Shown: piece by piece, positions 1-6,981 of the stretch
Numbering within the stretch: the first letter of the stretch is position 1
How the letters are laid out: each line of letters starts with the position of its first letter
DNA from: an uncultured Lachnospiraceae bacterium
GTDB taxonomy: Bacteria > Bacillota > Clostridia > Lachnospirales > Lachnospiraceae
Length of the DNA: 7,394 bases
Reading direction: 5' to 3'
Assembly: GCA_910587895.1 (NCBI GenBank)
Contig: CAJUOE010000286.1
Span: 1 to 7,394 of the forward strand
Program-made: the position numbers and the translations under genes
The notes under the pieces: generated by a model
What the model was told of the DNA's origin: nothing
The model's input: the letters and a program-made list of their open reading frames with translations, nothing else
The model's database searches: none

Positions 1-36
1 AAAATCAATATCAATATCACAATCTTGATTATACCT

Positions 37-1197
37 TTACGCATCCTGCCTATCATTCCTTTCCCTATCCTGTAACACCGAAAGCATTGGCTCCACATGC
101 AGAAAATCCATAACTTTGCGGTAATCCCCGTCACTCTTTTTACGCCCTTTCTTCACTGCCCGCAGCAAAATATTTTTCGGCGTATGCTCCATGTCTATAA
201 ATTCCAGAATCTGCACCTGATAACCCTTGCTCTCCAAAATCTGCGCCCGCAGCGCGTCTGTGACAAGCGCCGCCATACGTTCCTTAATCAGCCCGTAAGA
301 AAACAACGGGGCCAGCAGTTCATTCTCCATCTGGCCGTTCAACTCATGCTGGCAGCAGGGCACAGACAAAATCACTTTTGCATTCAAGCGGATAGCCTTG
401 TCCAACGCGAAATCAGTCGCCGTATCACAGGCATGGAGCGTCACAACCATATCCACCTGCGTTACATCGCGATACGTCGCAATATCCCCCACAAAAAAAT
501 CCAGCCCCTCGTATTCGTATTTCTCCGCCAGCTCCCTGCAATGCGCAATCACATCTTCCTTCAAATCCAGCCCGATAATATGCACCCGATAGCCCTTTAA
601 TATTTTTAGATAATGGTACATGGCAAAGGTAAGGTAAGATTTCCCACAGCCAAAATCCAGAATCGTCACCTCGCGCTCCTTCGGAAGCTGCGGAAGAATA
701 TCCTCAATAAATTCCAGAAAACGATTGATTTGCCGGAATTTGTCATATTTTGCGTGGACAATCTTTCCCTCTTTGGTCTGAACGCCCAAATCCATCAAAA
801 ATCCGACTTTCTGTTCCGGTTCAAGAATATATTTTTTCTTTCTATTATGGGATAAATCCTGTTTTTTTACACAGCAGGCATTGCGTTTTTCCTTAATCCC
901 CACCCTGCCTTTTTTGCTGACCAGCACGGTAGCCTGTCCCTTTTCCGAAAACAGCTCAAGCTGCCGGTACTGCTCCATCCACCTAAGAATTTCTTCCACG
1001 GCTTCTGGCCTGCTTAAATTTCGATGAAATACTTTTTTATCCTGCGTAATGCTTGCCTGAAACGCAAGCTCCCCTTTCAGCAGTAACGGGCGGAGGCTGA
1101 TTTTTGCAGCCTCCGTCTTATTTCTGGGGTTACTGATAATAAGCCTCGCCAATTCTTCGTTCAGATATTTATATAAGAGTTCCCTTAATTCTTCCAT
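37..1197 (-). CDS. Class I SAM-dependent methyltransferase, METTL25/RRNAD1-like (Methyltransf_32 type)
   Basis: This 386-residue protein is predicted to transfer a methyl group from S-adenosylmethionine; the substrate is unknown and the protein is probably cytosolic, as no signal peptide or membrane segment is seen. The Rossmann fold starts near residue 176 with motif I DFGCGKSYLT (181-190), then an acidic strand end GLDLKEDV (209-216) suited to ribose binding and VGDI (236-239). After these come TLHACDTATDFAL (253-265) and SVPCCQHEL (278-286). The H-x-C-D-x-A and P-C-C-Q-H pattern is what I associate with the METTL25/RRNAD1-like family. The first 170 residues are a family-specific N-terminal region with a basic HNRKKKYIL stretch (117-125) and KYDKFRQINRFLEF (150-163). 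The ATG is preceded by GAAAGG at 1204-1209 with a 6-nt gap, a modest ribosome site. It lies 33 nt after the 234-residue gene and is probably cotranscribed with it. rRNA or tRNA modification is possible but unproven. Confidence 0.88.
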   Translation of the reverse strand: MEELRELLYKYLNEELARLIISNPRNKTEAAKISLRPLLLKGELAFQASITQDKKVFHRNLSRPEAVEEILRWMEQYRQLELFSEKGQATVLVSKKGRVGIKEKRNACCVKKQDLSHNRKKKYILEPEQKVGFLMDLGVQTKEGKIVHAKYDKFRQINRFLEFIEDILPQLPKEREVTILDFGCGKSYLTFAMYHYLKILKGYRVHIIGLDLKEDVIAHCRELAEKYEYEGLDFFVGDIATYRDVTQVDMVVTLHACDTATDFALDKAIRLNAKVILSVPCCQHELNGQMENELLAPLFSYGLIKERMAALVTDALRAQILESKGYQVQILEFIDMEHTPKNILLRAVKKGRKKSDGDYRKVMDFLHVEPMLSVLQDRERNDRQDA

Positions 1198-1230
1198 TGT
1201 AAACCTTTCGTCTCTGTTTCTGCCTGCACA

Positions 1231-1935
1231 TTACCACCAACGGCGGCACCTCTTATGTCTGCAGCGGCGCTGGTACATTTCATTGAACAACAACACCTGG
1301 ATTAAATTCTGTAAACCGTTATCTCTCGGAGGCTGCGGCGGTCTTCCCGGGTTCCAGCCCGGACCTCCTGGATTCCAGCCTGGGCCTCCCGGACCTCCCG
1401 GACCCCAGCCCGGGCCTCCCGGATTCCAGCCTGGGCCTCGCTGGGATACCAGATTTCCTTCTAAGGGAAGCTCTTCGGCCTCCATATCAAGCTCATCCGA
1501 AACCATCCCGTTCCCATCCATTTCGTTCCCATCCACGTCATCCAGATATTCCTCCGGCTCCAGATACATGCCCTCCTCATACTGTTCCCTCTCATACCTG
1601 CCTGTATCGCATTTCCTGACCTCCATATCCTGGATATCCGGCAAAACGCCGGATGAGGCGTCGTAAATCCGCTTTACAATCTGATTTACCATCACTTTGT
1701 CGGGATATTCGTCAAACATCAGGCTGCCTTCGTATTCCATCTTATCACATTCATCCTCTACCATTTCCTGAATCGTGCGGACTTCTTTGGGATACATCCC
1801 CTTCAGTTTCTCTAAATCCCGGGCATATTCCAGCTCTTCCATATAAACGGTCTGCATCGGATACGCCATATAAAAAGGAATTTTTGACATACTCTCAGGG
1901 CGGGGTCTGTAAAATACATCTTGTTTATAATCCAC
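1231..1935 (-). CDS. Conserved hypothetical protein with acidic N-terminal domain, Gly-Pro-Trp repeats and Arg/Cys-rich C-terminus
   Basis: No function can be assigned to this 234-residue protein. Residues 1-30 are Tyr/Pro/Met-rich. Residues 31-95 form a probable helical module with YPKEVRTIQEMVEDECDKME (48-67) and FDEYPDKVMVNQIVKRIYD (74-92), which resembles, from memory, small proteins conserved in Lachnospiraceae. Residues 110-160 are strongly acidic. Residues 167-197 are a run of GPGWNPG/GPGWGPG units. The tail has a hydrophobic helix LQNLIQVLLFNEMYQ (208-222) ending in RRCRHKRCRRWW. A Gly/Pro-rich segment followed by a Cys/Arg-rich end recalls spore-coat or other self-assembling surface proteins, but that is analogy only. 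There is no signal peptide. The start is GTG, chosen because GGGAG lies 7 nt upstream and the next in-frame Met is at residue 16. It sits between glgB and the methyltransferase gene, 33 nt before the latter. Confidence 0.85.
   Translation of the reverse strand: MDYKQDVFYRPRPESMSKIPFYMAYPMQTVYMEELEYARDLEKLKGMYPKEVRTIQEMVEDECDKMEYEGSLMFDEYPDKVMVNQIVKRIYDASSGVLPDIQDMEVRKCDTGRYEREQYEEGMYLEPEEYLDDVDGNEMDGNGMVSDELDMEAEELPLEGNLVSQRGPGWNPGGPGWGPGGPGGPGWNPGGPGWNPGRPPQPPRDNGLQNLIQVLLFNEMYQRRCRHKRCRRWW
1345..1437 (-). repeat. In-gene Gly-Pro-Trp coding repeat (21-bp units)
   Basis: This stretch encodes residues 167-197 of the 234-residue protein as GPGWNPG, GPGWGPG, an extra GPG, GPGWNPG and GPGWNPG. 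The unit is 7 codons (21 bp) with one 9-bp insertion. On the plus strand the units read as variants of GGATTCCAGCCTGGGCCTCC, with synonymous changes between copies, so the repeat is not freshly duplicated. Repeat number may vary between strains. Confidence 0.85.
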
Positions 1936-1942
1936 AGTTATT

Positions 1943-1947
1943 CTCCC
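1943..1947 (-). promoter_or_regulatory. Ribosome binding site deciding a GTG start
   Basis: On the minus strand GGGAG lies 7 nt before GTG at 1935-1933. An ATG at 1949-1947 overlaps this site but is out of frame, so GTG is the best start for the 234-residue protein. Confidence 0.7.
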
Positions 1948-1964
1948 ATTTTTTCTATCCCTAT

Positions 1965-1993
1965 ACTATATGCCTGATTTTTTGTTCTGCTAC
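1965..1993 (-). promoter_or_regulatory. Weak candidate promoter ahead of the 234-residue gene
   Basis: Minus-strand TATAGT (1970-1965) matches five of six -10 consensus bases. At a 17-nt spacing the -35 position is GTAGCA (1993-1988), only three of six matches. It would give a short leader of about 20 nt. It could serve the 234-residue gene and the methyltransferase independently of glgB, but the -35 is poor and read-through from glgB is equally possible. Confidence 0.3.
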
Positions 1994-1996
1994 TTA

Positions 1997-2022
1997 ATCC
2001 CCCGCAGCAAGCTACGGGGGAT
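1997..2022. repeat. Intergenic GC-rich inverted repeat after glgB
   Basis: The left arm ATCCCCCGCAGC (1997-2008) pairs with GCTACGGGGGAT (2011-2022) across an AA centre. The only imperfection is one C/A mismatch, which becomes a G-U pair in minus-strand RNA. It starts 25 nt after the glgB stop. There is no run of T on either side (minus-strand continuation is TAAGTAGCAG), so it is not a standard intrinsic terminator. It may attenuate transcription, protect the 3' end of the glgB message, or be a dispersed palindromic element. Confidence 0.7.
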
Positions 2023-2046
2023 GGTATTTGAGGTTCTAATTAGTTA

Positions 2047-3939
2047 TCAATACTGGAATACTGCTACGCCATACGCCGGCAGCGGATAAGCGAAAGAATA
2101 CTGCCGGTTATCGCATTCTATTTTCTCCGCCTTATAGGTCAGCGGACGCGCTGCGCCGTCTCCGCCGTATTTCTTATCCTCGCTGTTGAATATCAGCTTA
2201 TACTGTTTCTTCACCGGTACGCCGACACGGTAATCTTCCCTCGCCACCGGGGTAAAGTTGCAGATAAAGAGCAGATTCTTCTTGCCGCTGGCGCTCTTGC
2301 GCACAAAGCTGAATATGCTGCGGTAATTATCGTCGGCGTTGATCCACTCGAAATTATTCCAGTCAGTGTCGGCCTCGTACATCGCCGGATATTTCTTATA
2401 GATGTGCAGCAAATCCTTCACATACGTCTGAAGCTGCAAATGCTCCGGTTCCTGTAACAGGAACCAGTCCAGCTCGCGCTCTTCGCTCCACTCGCGTAAC
2501 TGTCCGAACTCCTGTCCCATGAACAGAAGTTTCTTGCCGGGATGCCCCATCATGAACGCATAGCCCGCCTTCAAATTGGAAAATTTATCCTTGCCCTCCC
2601 CGGGCATCTTGTTAATCATCGAACATTTCAGATGCACGACCTCATCATGGGACAGCACCAGAATGTAATGCTCACTGCTGTTATAACTCATGGCAAATGT
2701 CATGCGGTTATGGTTATCTTTCCGGAAATAGGGATCCAGTTTCATGTAGTCCAAAAAGTCATGCATCCAGCCCATATTCCACTTGAAGCTGAAGTTCAGG
2801 CCTTCCTCTTCCACGCCTCCGGTAACCCTCGGCCATGCCGTTGACTCCTCTGCAATCATAACCGTTCCCGGGTTCCTGCCAAGGATCAGGGTGTTGATAT
2901 GTTTGAAAAATTCAATCGCTTCCAGATTCTTATTGCCGCCGAATTCATTGGCAATCCACTGGCCATCCTGCTTGCCGTAATCCAGATACAGCATGGATGC
3001 CACCGCATCCACCCGAAGGCCGTCAATATGGTAATGCTCAATCCACATCAGCGCACTGCCAATCAGGAAATTCTTAACTTCATTCTTCCCGTAATCAAAA
3101 ATCTTCGTACCCCAATCCGGATGTTCGCCCTTCTTGGGATCTGCGTATTCATACAGGCAGCTTCCGTCAAATTCAGCCAGTCCGTGCGCATCTCTGGGGA
3201 AATGTGCCGGAACCCAGTCAAGGATAACGCCAATGTTCTTTTTGTGCATGTAATTTACAAAGTAAGCAAAATCCTCCGGCGTTCCATACCTGGAAGTCGG
3301 CGCATAATATCCTGTTACCTGATATCCCCAGGAACCGTCAAATGGATATTCCGAAATTCCCATCAGCTCTACGTGGGTATAGCCCATCTCTTTCACATAT
3401 TCAGCGAGTTTCTCCGCCAGTTCACGGTAATTATAGAATCCCTCGTCCTCACGGCCGGGATGACGCATCCAGGAACCGGGATGTACCTCGTAAATCGCCA
3501 TCGGCTGCTTGTGTACGTCCTTGCATGACTGGCGTTTCTCCATCCATTTGGCGTCCGTCCATTTGATGTCATTGATATCGACTATCCTTGAGGCCGTTCC
3601 AGGCCGCATCTCCGCATAATTTGCATAGGGATCCGCCTTGTAAAGCTGCCTTCCGTCCGGCGTCTCGATATAGAATTTGTAGAGGTCTCCGACAGCCGCT
3701 CCAGGCACGAAAATTTCGTAAACGCCCATAGGCTCTAACCGCTCCATCTCATTGGCGTCTTCTTTCCAGTCGTTAAACGTTCCGATTACCGATACTTTCG
3801 CGGCATTCGGCGCAAGCACTGCAAAATAAACGCCCGCCTTACCTTTTTTCTTTGCAGGGTGCGCCCCCAGTTTCCGGTATACATCATAATGCGTTCCCTG
3901 CCCCAAATAGTACATGTCCAATTCTGAAAAATGTTCCAT
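2047..3939 (-). CDS. glgB: 1,4-alpha-glucan branching enzyme (GH13)
   Basis: This cytosolic enzyme of glycogen/alpha-glucan synthesis cleaves an alpha-1,4 chain and rejoins it by an alpha-1,6 link. It has 630 residues from the ATG chosen here, close to the usual short bacterial form with one N-terminal CBM48 module (about 25-120, with VIGTFNDW near 51-58). The GH13 barrel holds region I DWVPAHF (241-247), region II GLRVDAVAS (307-315) with the predicted nucleophile Asp311, region III AEEST (363-367) with the predicted acid/base Glu364, and region IV LSHDEVVH (429-436) with the stabilising Asp432. YEVHPGSW (150-157) and GYYAPTSRYGTP (210-221) are also typical. The all-beta C-terminal domain ends in GVAVFQY. 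A TTG 30 nt upstream in frame at 3969 would overlap the preceding gene; ATG at 3939 has AGGAGT 7 nt before it and fits the family start better. It follows the TPR/P-loop gene by 19 nt, so cotranscription is likely. No other glg gene is in view. Confidence 0.97.
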   Translation of the reverse strand: MEHFSELDMYYLGQGTHYDVYRKLGAHPAKKKGKAGVYFAVLAPNAAKVSVIGTFNDWKEDANEMERLEPMGVYEIFVPGAAVGDLYKFYIETPDGRQLYKADPYANYAEMRPGTASRIVDINDIKWTDAKWMEKRQSCKDVHKQPMAIYEVHPGSWMRHPGREDEGFYNYRELAEKLAEYVKEMGYTHVELMGISEYPFDGSWGYQVTGYYAPTSRYGTPEDFAYFVNYMHKKNIGVILDWVPAHFPRDAHGLAEFDGSCLYEYADPKKGEHPDWGTKIFDYGKNEVKNFLIGSALMWIEHYHIDGLRVDAVASMLYLDYGKQDGQWIANEFGGNKNLEAIEFFKHINTLILGRNPGTVMIAEESTAWPRVTGGVEEEGLNFSFKWNMGWMHDFLDYMKLDPYFRKDNHNRMTFAMSYNSSEHYILVLSHDEVVHLKCSMINKMPGEGKDKFSNLKAGYAFMMGHPGKKLLFMGQEFGQLREWSEERELDWFLLQEPEHLQLQTYVKDLLHIYKKYPAMYEADTDWNNFEWINADDNYRSIFSFVRKSASGKKNLLFICNFTPVAREDYRVGVPVKKQYKLIFNSEDKKYGGDGAARPLTYKAEKIECDNRQYSFAYPLPAYGVAVFQY

Positions 3940-3946
3940 ACCCTTC

Positions 3947-3952
3947 ACTCCT
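3947..3952 (-). promoter_or_regulatory. Ribosome binding site deciding the glgB start
   Basis: AGGAGT on the minus strand lies 7 nt before ATG 3939-3937 and inside the 19-nt gap after the upstream stop codon (3961-3959). It favours the 630-residue form of GlgB over a TTG start at 3969. Confidence 0.8.
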
Positions 3953-3958
3953 GTTTTC

Positions 3959-6883
3959 TTAATCTTCAAAATCTTTTTCCCTCAGGTATAAATATCCATC
4001 CGGGTTAAACTTCTTCCCACCAAATATCTTTTTCAGGCCGCCCCGTTCTGCGCTGGCAATTGCATCATCTACAATCTCCTTCACCTCTGTCAGGGTTGTT
4101 GCCTCATCTAACTTCTGAATATTGCTGATGCGGTTATACAGTGCCAGAATTCCCATATCGTCAATTTCACATTCCTGTTCTTCCGCATACGCTTTTGCAA
4201 ATTCCACCAGCTCATCACTGGTAAACACCGGAATCTTGATTCTCTCGGTAAACTTTTTCGCAAGATTCGCATCCTGGTCCAGAAACTTTCGGATGCCGCT
4301 TCCGGTATCTTCCATGATCACCAGCAAGCCGTCGGTATTCTGCTCCATCAAAAGCGATAATTTAGTTGCCGTCTGCGAAGAGATGTCTCCCGCTTTCTCT
4401 ACAATCAGATAGCCGCCCGCCACTTTTTTCAAAAGCTGGCTCAACTCTTTCTGATTCAGGGCCTCTCCGGTTATTTTGCCTACCTTTCCGGCTTTGCCGC
4501 CGGGATGTTTGCTGTTTTTCTCAAGCACCTTGATCAAATCCGTTGCCAGAACAGTCTTTCCACTGCCCCTGCCGCCGGTAATCAATATATTTCCGCTCGA
4601 CGAGGTATTGTCATTTCCTTTTCTGTGCAACGCCCCCTCAAGCACCTGGCAGAGCTGTTGTTCCATACCGCTGACCGGCACAAAATAGGAAAAAATCTCT
4701 TTCTGCTCCGGACTCAGCTTACTGATATGTTCTTCCGGTTCCTCTATTTCTATTTTGGGAATATTGACTTTTTCCTCCCTGGACGCCTTTGCCGCCTCAA
4801 ATACCGATTGCAGGTACTGCCCCGCATCGTTTTTGGAAACCGGCTTTGTGCCATCTTTCTTCGCCTTTGGCTCTTTGCCAGGTTCTTTTTGCCCTGCCGC
4901 TTCCTGCTGCTTTAGTTTCTGTAAATATTCTTCCGGTATTGGTTCTCCCAGAATCTTTGCAGTCTCTTTCCAGTCGGACGCCACATCCATGCTGTCCTGA
5001 ATGTCTTCCGGCAGCGGCACTTCCTGCGGTAACTGCATATCTTCCGGCTGTGCCGTTTTCTGCGGATCCTTTCTATCTTCCGGTTCCCCTGCAATGTCCG
5101 ATTTCTGCATATCCTTTGGCTGTGCTGTTTCCTGCAATACCTGCATATCTTCCGGTTTCTTTGCAATATCCGGATTCTGCACGCTCTTCAGCTCCGGCAA
5201 TTCCTGTGTCACCTGTGATACACGTATGTCTTCCCGCTGTACTGTCTCTTGCGGATTCTGTATATCTTCCGGCAACGGTACCTCCTCTGGAATCTGCATA
5301 TCCTTTGGCTGTGCCGTTTCCTGCGATACCTGCATATCTTCCGGCAGCGGCACTTCCCCTGTATACTGCACTTCTTCCGGTAACGGCGTCTCCCCTGTAT
5401 ACTGCATTTCTTCCGGTAACGGCGCTTCCCCTGTATACTGCATTTCCTCCGGCATCACTGCCTCTTCCGGCAGCGGTACCCCCTGTGGAATCTGTATATC
5501 CTCCGGCATTTCCATTCCCCGTGGGATCTGTATATTCTCCGGCGCCTGCTCTTCTTCATATGCTGAAATCTCATCCGGCATCTGAACGCCCTCCGGCATC
5601 TGCTCCGGCGCCATTTCTACCTGTTCTTCCACCGGCATATTCTGTAAATACTGCTCTTCCAGCAGCTCTTTCGGGCTGACCCCTGCTTCCAGTTTGGGAA
5701 TGATATCATGCAAACGCTCCAGCAAATCCCAGGCTTCTTGCATGGCGCGCGCCTTTGCAGATTCCAGCCTCTTTTGCTGCGCCGCTGCCATCGCGGTCTC
5801 CGCCGCCATTCTGGTTCTCTCCCATTCTGCCAGAACTTCCTCTATGCCGATTTGTCCATTGACCTGCGGCTCGCGTACGCCTCCGCCGGGAACCGAAAGG
5901 CGAATCTGCCCATCCCAGTCTTCCGCAAGCAATTCCGCAAAATCATTTTTCAGTGTATCGTCAATCTCTTCATCCGTCTCAATATGGCCATACCGCTCAT
6001 CTTCCACTGCACGATCTGCCTCATCCTGCGCAACCTGCAAATAAGGAATATCCTCCACCATCTTCTTAAGATTGTCCATGGTGTCGTTTACTGTCTCCTT
6101 GGTGTTGGCGTCCATGATCTGCTGCATACTCTTTGCAATCTCCGCCTGCAGGTTCTGCGTATTAAAACGACCGGTATTCGCTGTGATATTCGGTATCTTG
6201 ATGGTCTCCCGGACAACCTCACCCGATTCCAGCGCATCCGTCGGATGAACCTCTACAACATCCTCACGCCGGCGCACGAATTCCCGGTATTTCGCTTCCT
6301 GCGTTGCATTTAAGGGCTGATAGAGCATCTTCAGCTCCAGGGCTTTCTCTACATATTTCCCATCGCCGATAAAGAGCACCAGCTCGTCACAAACCTCCAC
6401 ACACCGCTCACTGTTCCCTGCGCGATGATACAGATAGGCAAGCTCAAACACCCACTCCTCGCGGTATTCACGCTCCTTGAATTCCTCTAATATCTCAATG
6501 AGCTGCTGCAAGTTTGCACCGCTCATTTTTTCTATTTGATAACGAAGAATGTATTTCTGGTTATCGTAAGGAGCAACCTCCAGAAATTCTTCGAAATAAT
6601 CTTTTGCCTCATCGAGATTCCCCATCTTCAGGGCAACCAGCGTTAAGCGATATAATATATTTCTACCCACTGCCGCACGGTCGTATGCCATCAGAAGAAT
6701 TTCATGGCTCTCCTCATATCGCTTGCATCTGTCATATATCTCACCCACCATGCACAATGTCGCCGCGCTTTTGACTTTACGCCAGTTGATGGTATCCGCG
6801 ATATCCGCCGCCGTCTGGTATTTTTTTTCATCTACAAGGTTTTTCAACTGTTCCAGTTTTAGCTTGTATTCGTATTTATCCAA
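3959..6883 (-). CDS. TPR protein with Pro/Glu/Gln repeat spacer and C-terminal AAA-like P-loop domain
   Basis: This 974-residue protein of unknown function has three parts. Residues 1-205 are helical TPR-like repeats (KYQTAADIADTINW 21-34; ATLCMVGEIYDRCKRYEE 41-58; LYRLTLVALKMGNLDEAKDY 77-96; FELAYLYHRAGNSERCVEVC 146-165). Residues 206-420 are a linker that includes an Ala-rich coiled-coil candidate (350-385). Residues 424-632 are a Pro/Glu/Gln/Met spacer of 12-residue repeats such as LPEEMQYTGE. A Lys-rich hinge (660-684) leads to an ATPase-like domain: Walker A GGRGSGKT (770-777), a Walker B-like strand YLIVEKAGD (825-833) and NLAKKFTERIKIPVFTSDEL (873-891... approximate). The layout recalls CbxX/CfqX-type AAA domains, but the usual D-E after the strand is E-K and the usual L-x-x-R-F is LAKKF, so hydrolysis is doubtful. 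There is no signal peptide or membrane segment. The TTG start has GAGGTGA 5 nt upstream. It lies 19 nt before glgB, which suggests a scaffold or regulator linked to glucan metabolism (inference). Confidence 0.9.
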   Translation of the reverse strand: MDKYEYKLKLEQLKNLVDEKKYQTAADIADTINWRKVKSAATLCMVGEIYDRCKRYEESHEILLMAYDRAAVGRNILYRLTLVALKMGNLDEAKDYFEEFLEVAPYDNQKYILRYQIEKMSGANLQQLIEILEEFKEREYREEWVFELAYLYHRAGNSERCVEVCDELVLFIGDGKYVEKALELKMLYQPLNATQEAKYREFVRRREDVVEVHPTDALESGEVVRETIKIPNITANTGRFNTQNLQAEIAKSMQQIMDANTKETVNDTMDNLKKMVEDIPYLQVAQDEADRAVEDERYGHIETDEEIDDTLKNDFAELLAEDWDGQIRLSVPGGGVREPQVNGQIGIEEVLAEWERTRMAAETAMAAAQQKRLESAKARAMQEAWDLLERLHDIIPKLEAGVSPKELLEEQYLQNMPVEEQVEMAPEQMPEGVQMPDEISAYEEEQAPENIQIPRGMEMPEDIQIPQGVPLPEEAVMPEEMQYTGEAPLPEEMQYTGETPLPEEVQYTGEVPLPEDMQVSQETAQPKDMQIPEEVPLPEDIQNPQETVQREDIRVSQVTQELPELKSVQNPDIAKKPEDMQVLQETAQPKDMQKSDIAGEPEDRKDPQKTAQPEDMQLPQEVPLPEDIQDSMDVASDWKETAKILGEPIPEEYLQKLKQQEAAGQKEPGKEPKAKKDGTKPVSKNDAGQYLQSVFEAAKASREEKVNIPKIEIEEPEEHISKLSPEQKEIFSYFVPVSGMEQQLCQVLEGALHRKGNDNTSSSGNILITGGRGSGKTVLATDLIKVLEKNSKHPGGKAGKVGKITGEALNQKELSQLLKKVAGGYLIVEKAGDISSQTATKLSLLMEQNTDGLLVIMEDTGSGIRKFLDQDANLAKKFTERIKIPVFTSDELVEFAKAYAEEQECEIDDMGILALYNRISNIQKLDEATTLTEVKEIVDDAIASAERGGLKKIFGGKKFNPDGYLYLREKDFED
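4988..5614 (-). repeat. Degenerate 36-bp repeat tract coding for the Pro/Glu/Gln spacer
   Basis: This tract encodes residues 424-632 of the TPR/P-loop protein as variants of a 12-residue unit with core LPE(E/D)(M/I/V)Q. Besides the tight tandem block, a 52-bp segment at 5104-5155 recurs at 5293-5344 with two substitutions, and CTTCCGGCAGCGGCACTTCC occurs near 5006 and near 5338. The pattern points to repeated in-frame duplication followed by divergence. The composition also leaves long open frames on the opposite strand that are not genes. Confidence 0.85.
5341..5448 (-). repeat. Three near-identical 36-bp tandem repeats
   Basis: The copies are 5341-5376, 5377-5412 and 5413-5448, each beginning CCGGCAGCGG or CCGGTAACGG and containing CCCCTGTATACTGCA. 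They encode the QYTGE-bearing 12-residue units around residues 479-514. They are the best conserved, and so probably the youngest, part of the repeat tract and the likeliest site of copy-number change. Confidence 0.92.
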
Positions 6884-6888
6884 CTATG

Positions 6889-6895
6889 TCACCTC
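6889..6895 (-). promoter_or_regulatory. Ribosome binding site deciding a TTG start
   Basis: GAGGTGA on the minus strand ends 5 nt before TTG at 6883-6881. The codons that follow (DKYEYKLKLEQL) agree with the start of this kind of protein as I remember it, and no ATG with a site lies nearby in frame. Confidence 0.75.
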
Positions 6896-6946
6896 AGATT
6901 TATGCAAAAGGAAATCGTATCCTTATTTTTGTCCATATTTAGACAT

Positions 6947-6976
6947 AGTTTAACATACTACCCCTATATATGTCAA
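6947..6976 (-). promoter_or_regulatory. Sigma-A type promoter for the TPR/P-loop-glgB unit
   Basis: The minus strand shows a perfect -35 TTGACA (6976-6971), an 18-nt spacer and -10 TAAACT (6952-6947), four of six matches, with TG one base upstream as an extended -10. Transcription would begin near 6940, giving a leader of about 57 nt. GACATA (6942-6947) and TATGTC (6969-6974) form an inverted repeat spanning the -35 to -10 region; it could be an operator half-site pair, but the arms are only 6 bp. Confidence 0.65.
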
Positions 6977-6981
6977 AATAC

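Noticed and set aside
1..36. Short repeat-like run (ATCAATATCAATATCAC) after the methyltransferase stop, with a possible GTG start for a next gene
   Set aside because: It is only 36 bp, shows no hairpin or T-tract, and the AAAGG-like site is too far (about 13 nt) from the GTG. Nothing can be supported.
1283..1666. Plus-strand collagen-like frame (PGFQPGPPGPPGPQ)
   Set aside because: It is the reverse complement of the Gly-Pro-Trp repeat; glycine and proline codons are complementary, so the mirror frame also looks collagen-like. The minus strand has the start, ribosome site and operon spacing.
1997..2022. Intrinsic terminator call for the hairpin after glgB
   Set aside because: No T-run follows on either strand, so only an inverted repeat is claimed.
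2899..3528. Plus-strand frame of 209 codons within glgB
   Set aside because: It lies opposite the conserved GH13 catalytic region and has no motif or ribosome site of its own.
4789..5679. Long plus-strand frame of 296 codons, and another at 5001-5585, opposite the repeat tract
   Set aside because: Both are antisense to the Pro/Glu/Gln repeats; their Pro/Ala/Leu- or Ser/Cys/Gly-rich translations mirror the repeat period. No ribosome site is seen, and the minus-strand protein is much better supported.
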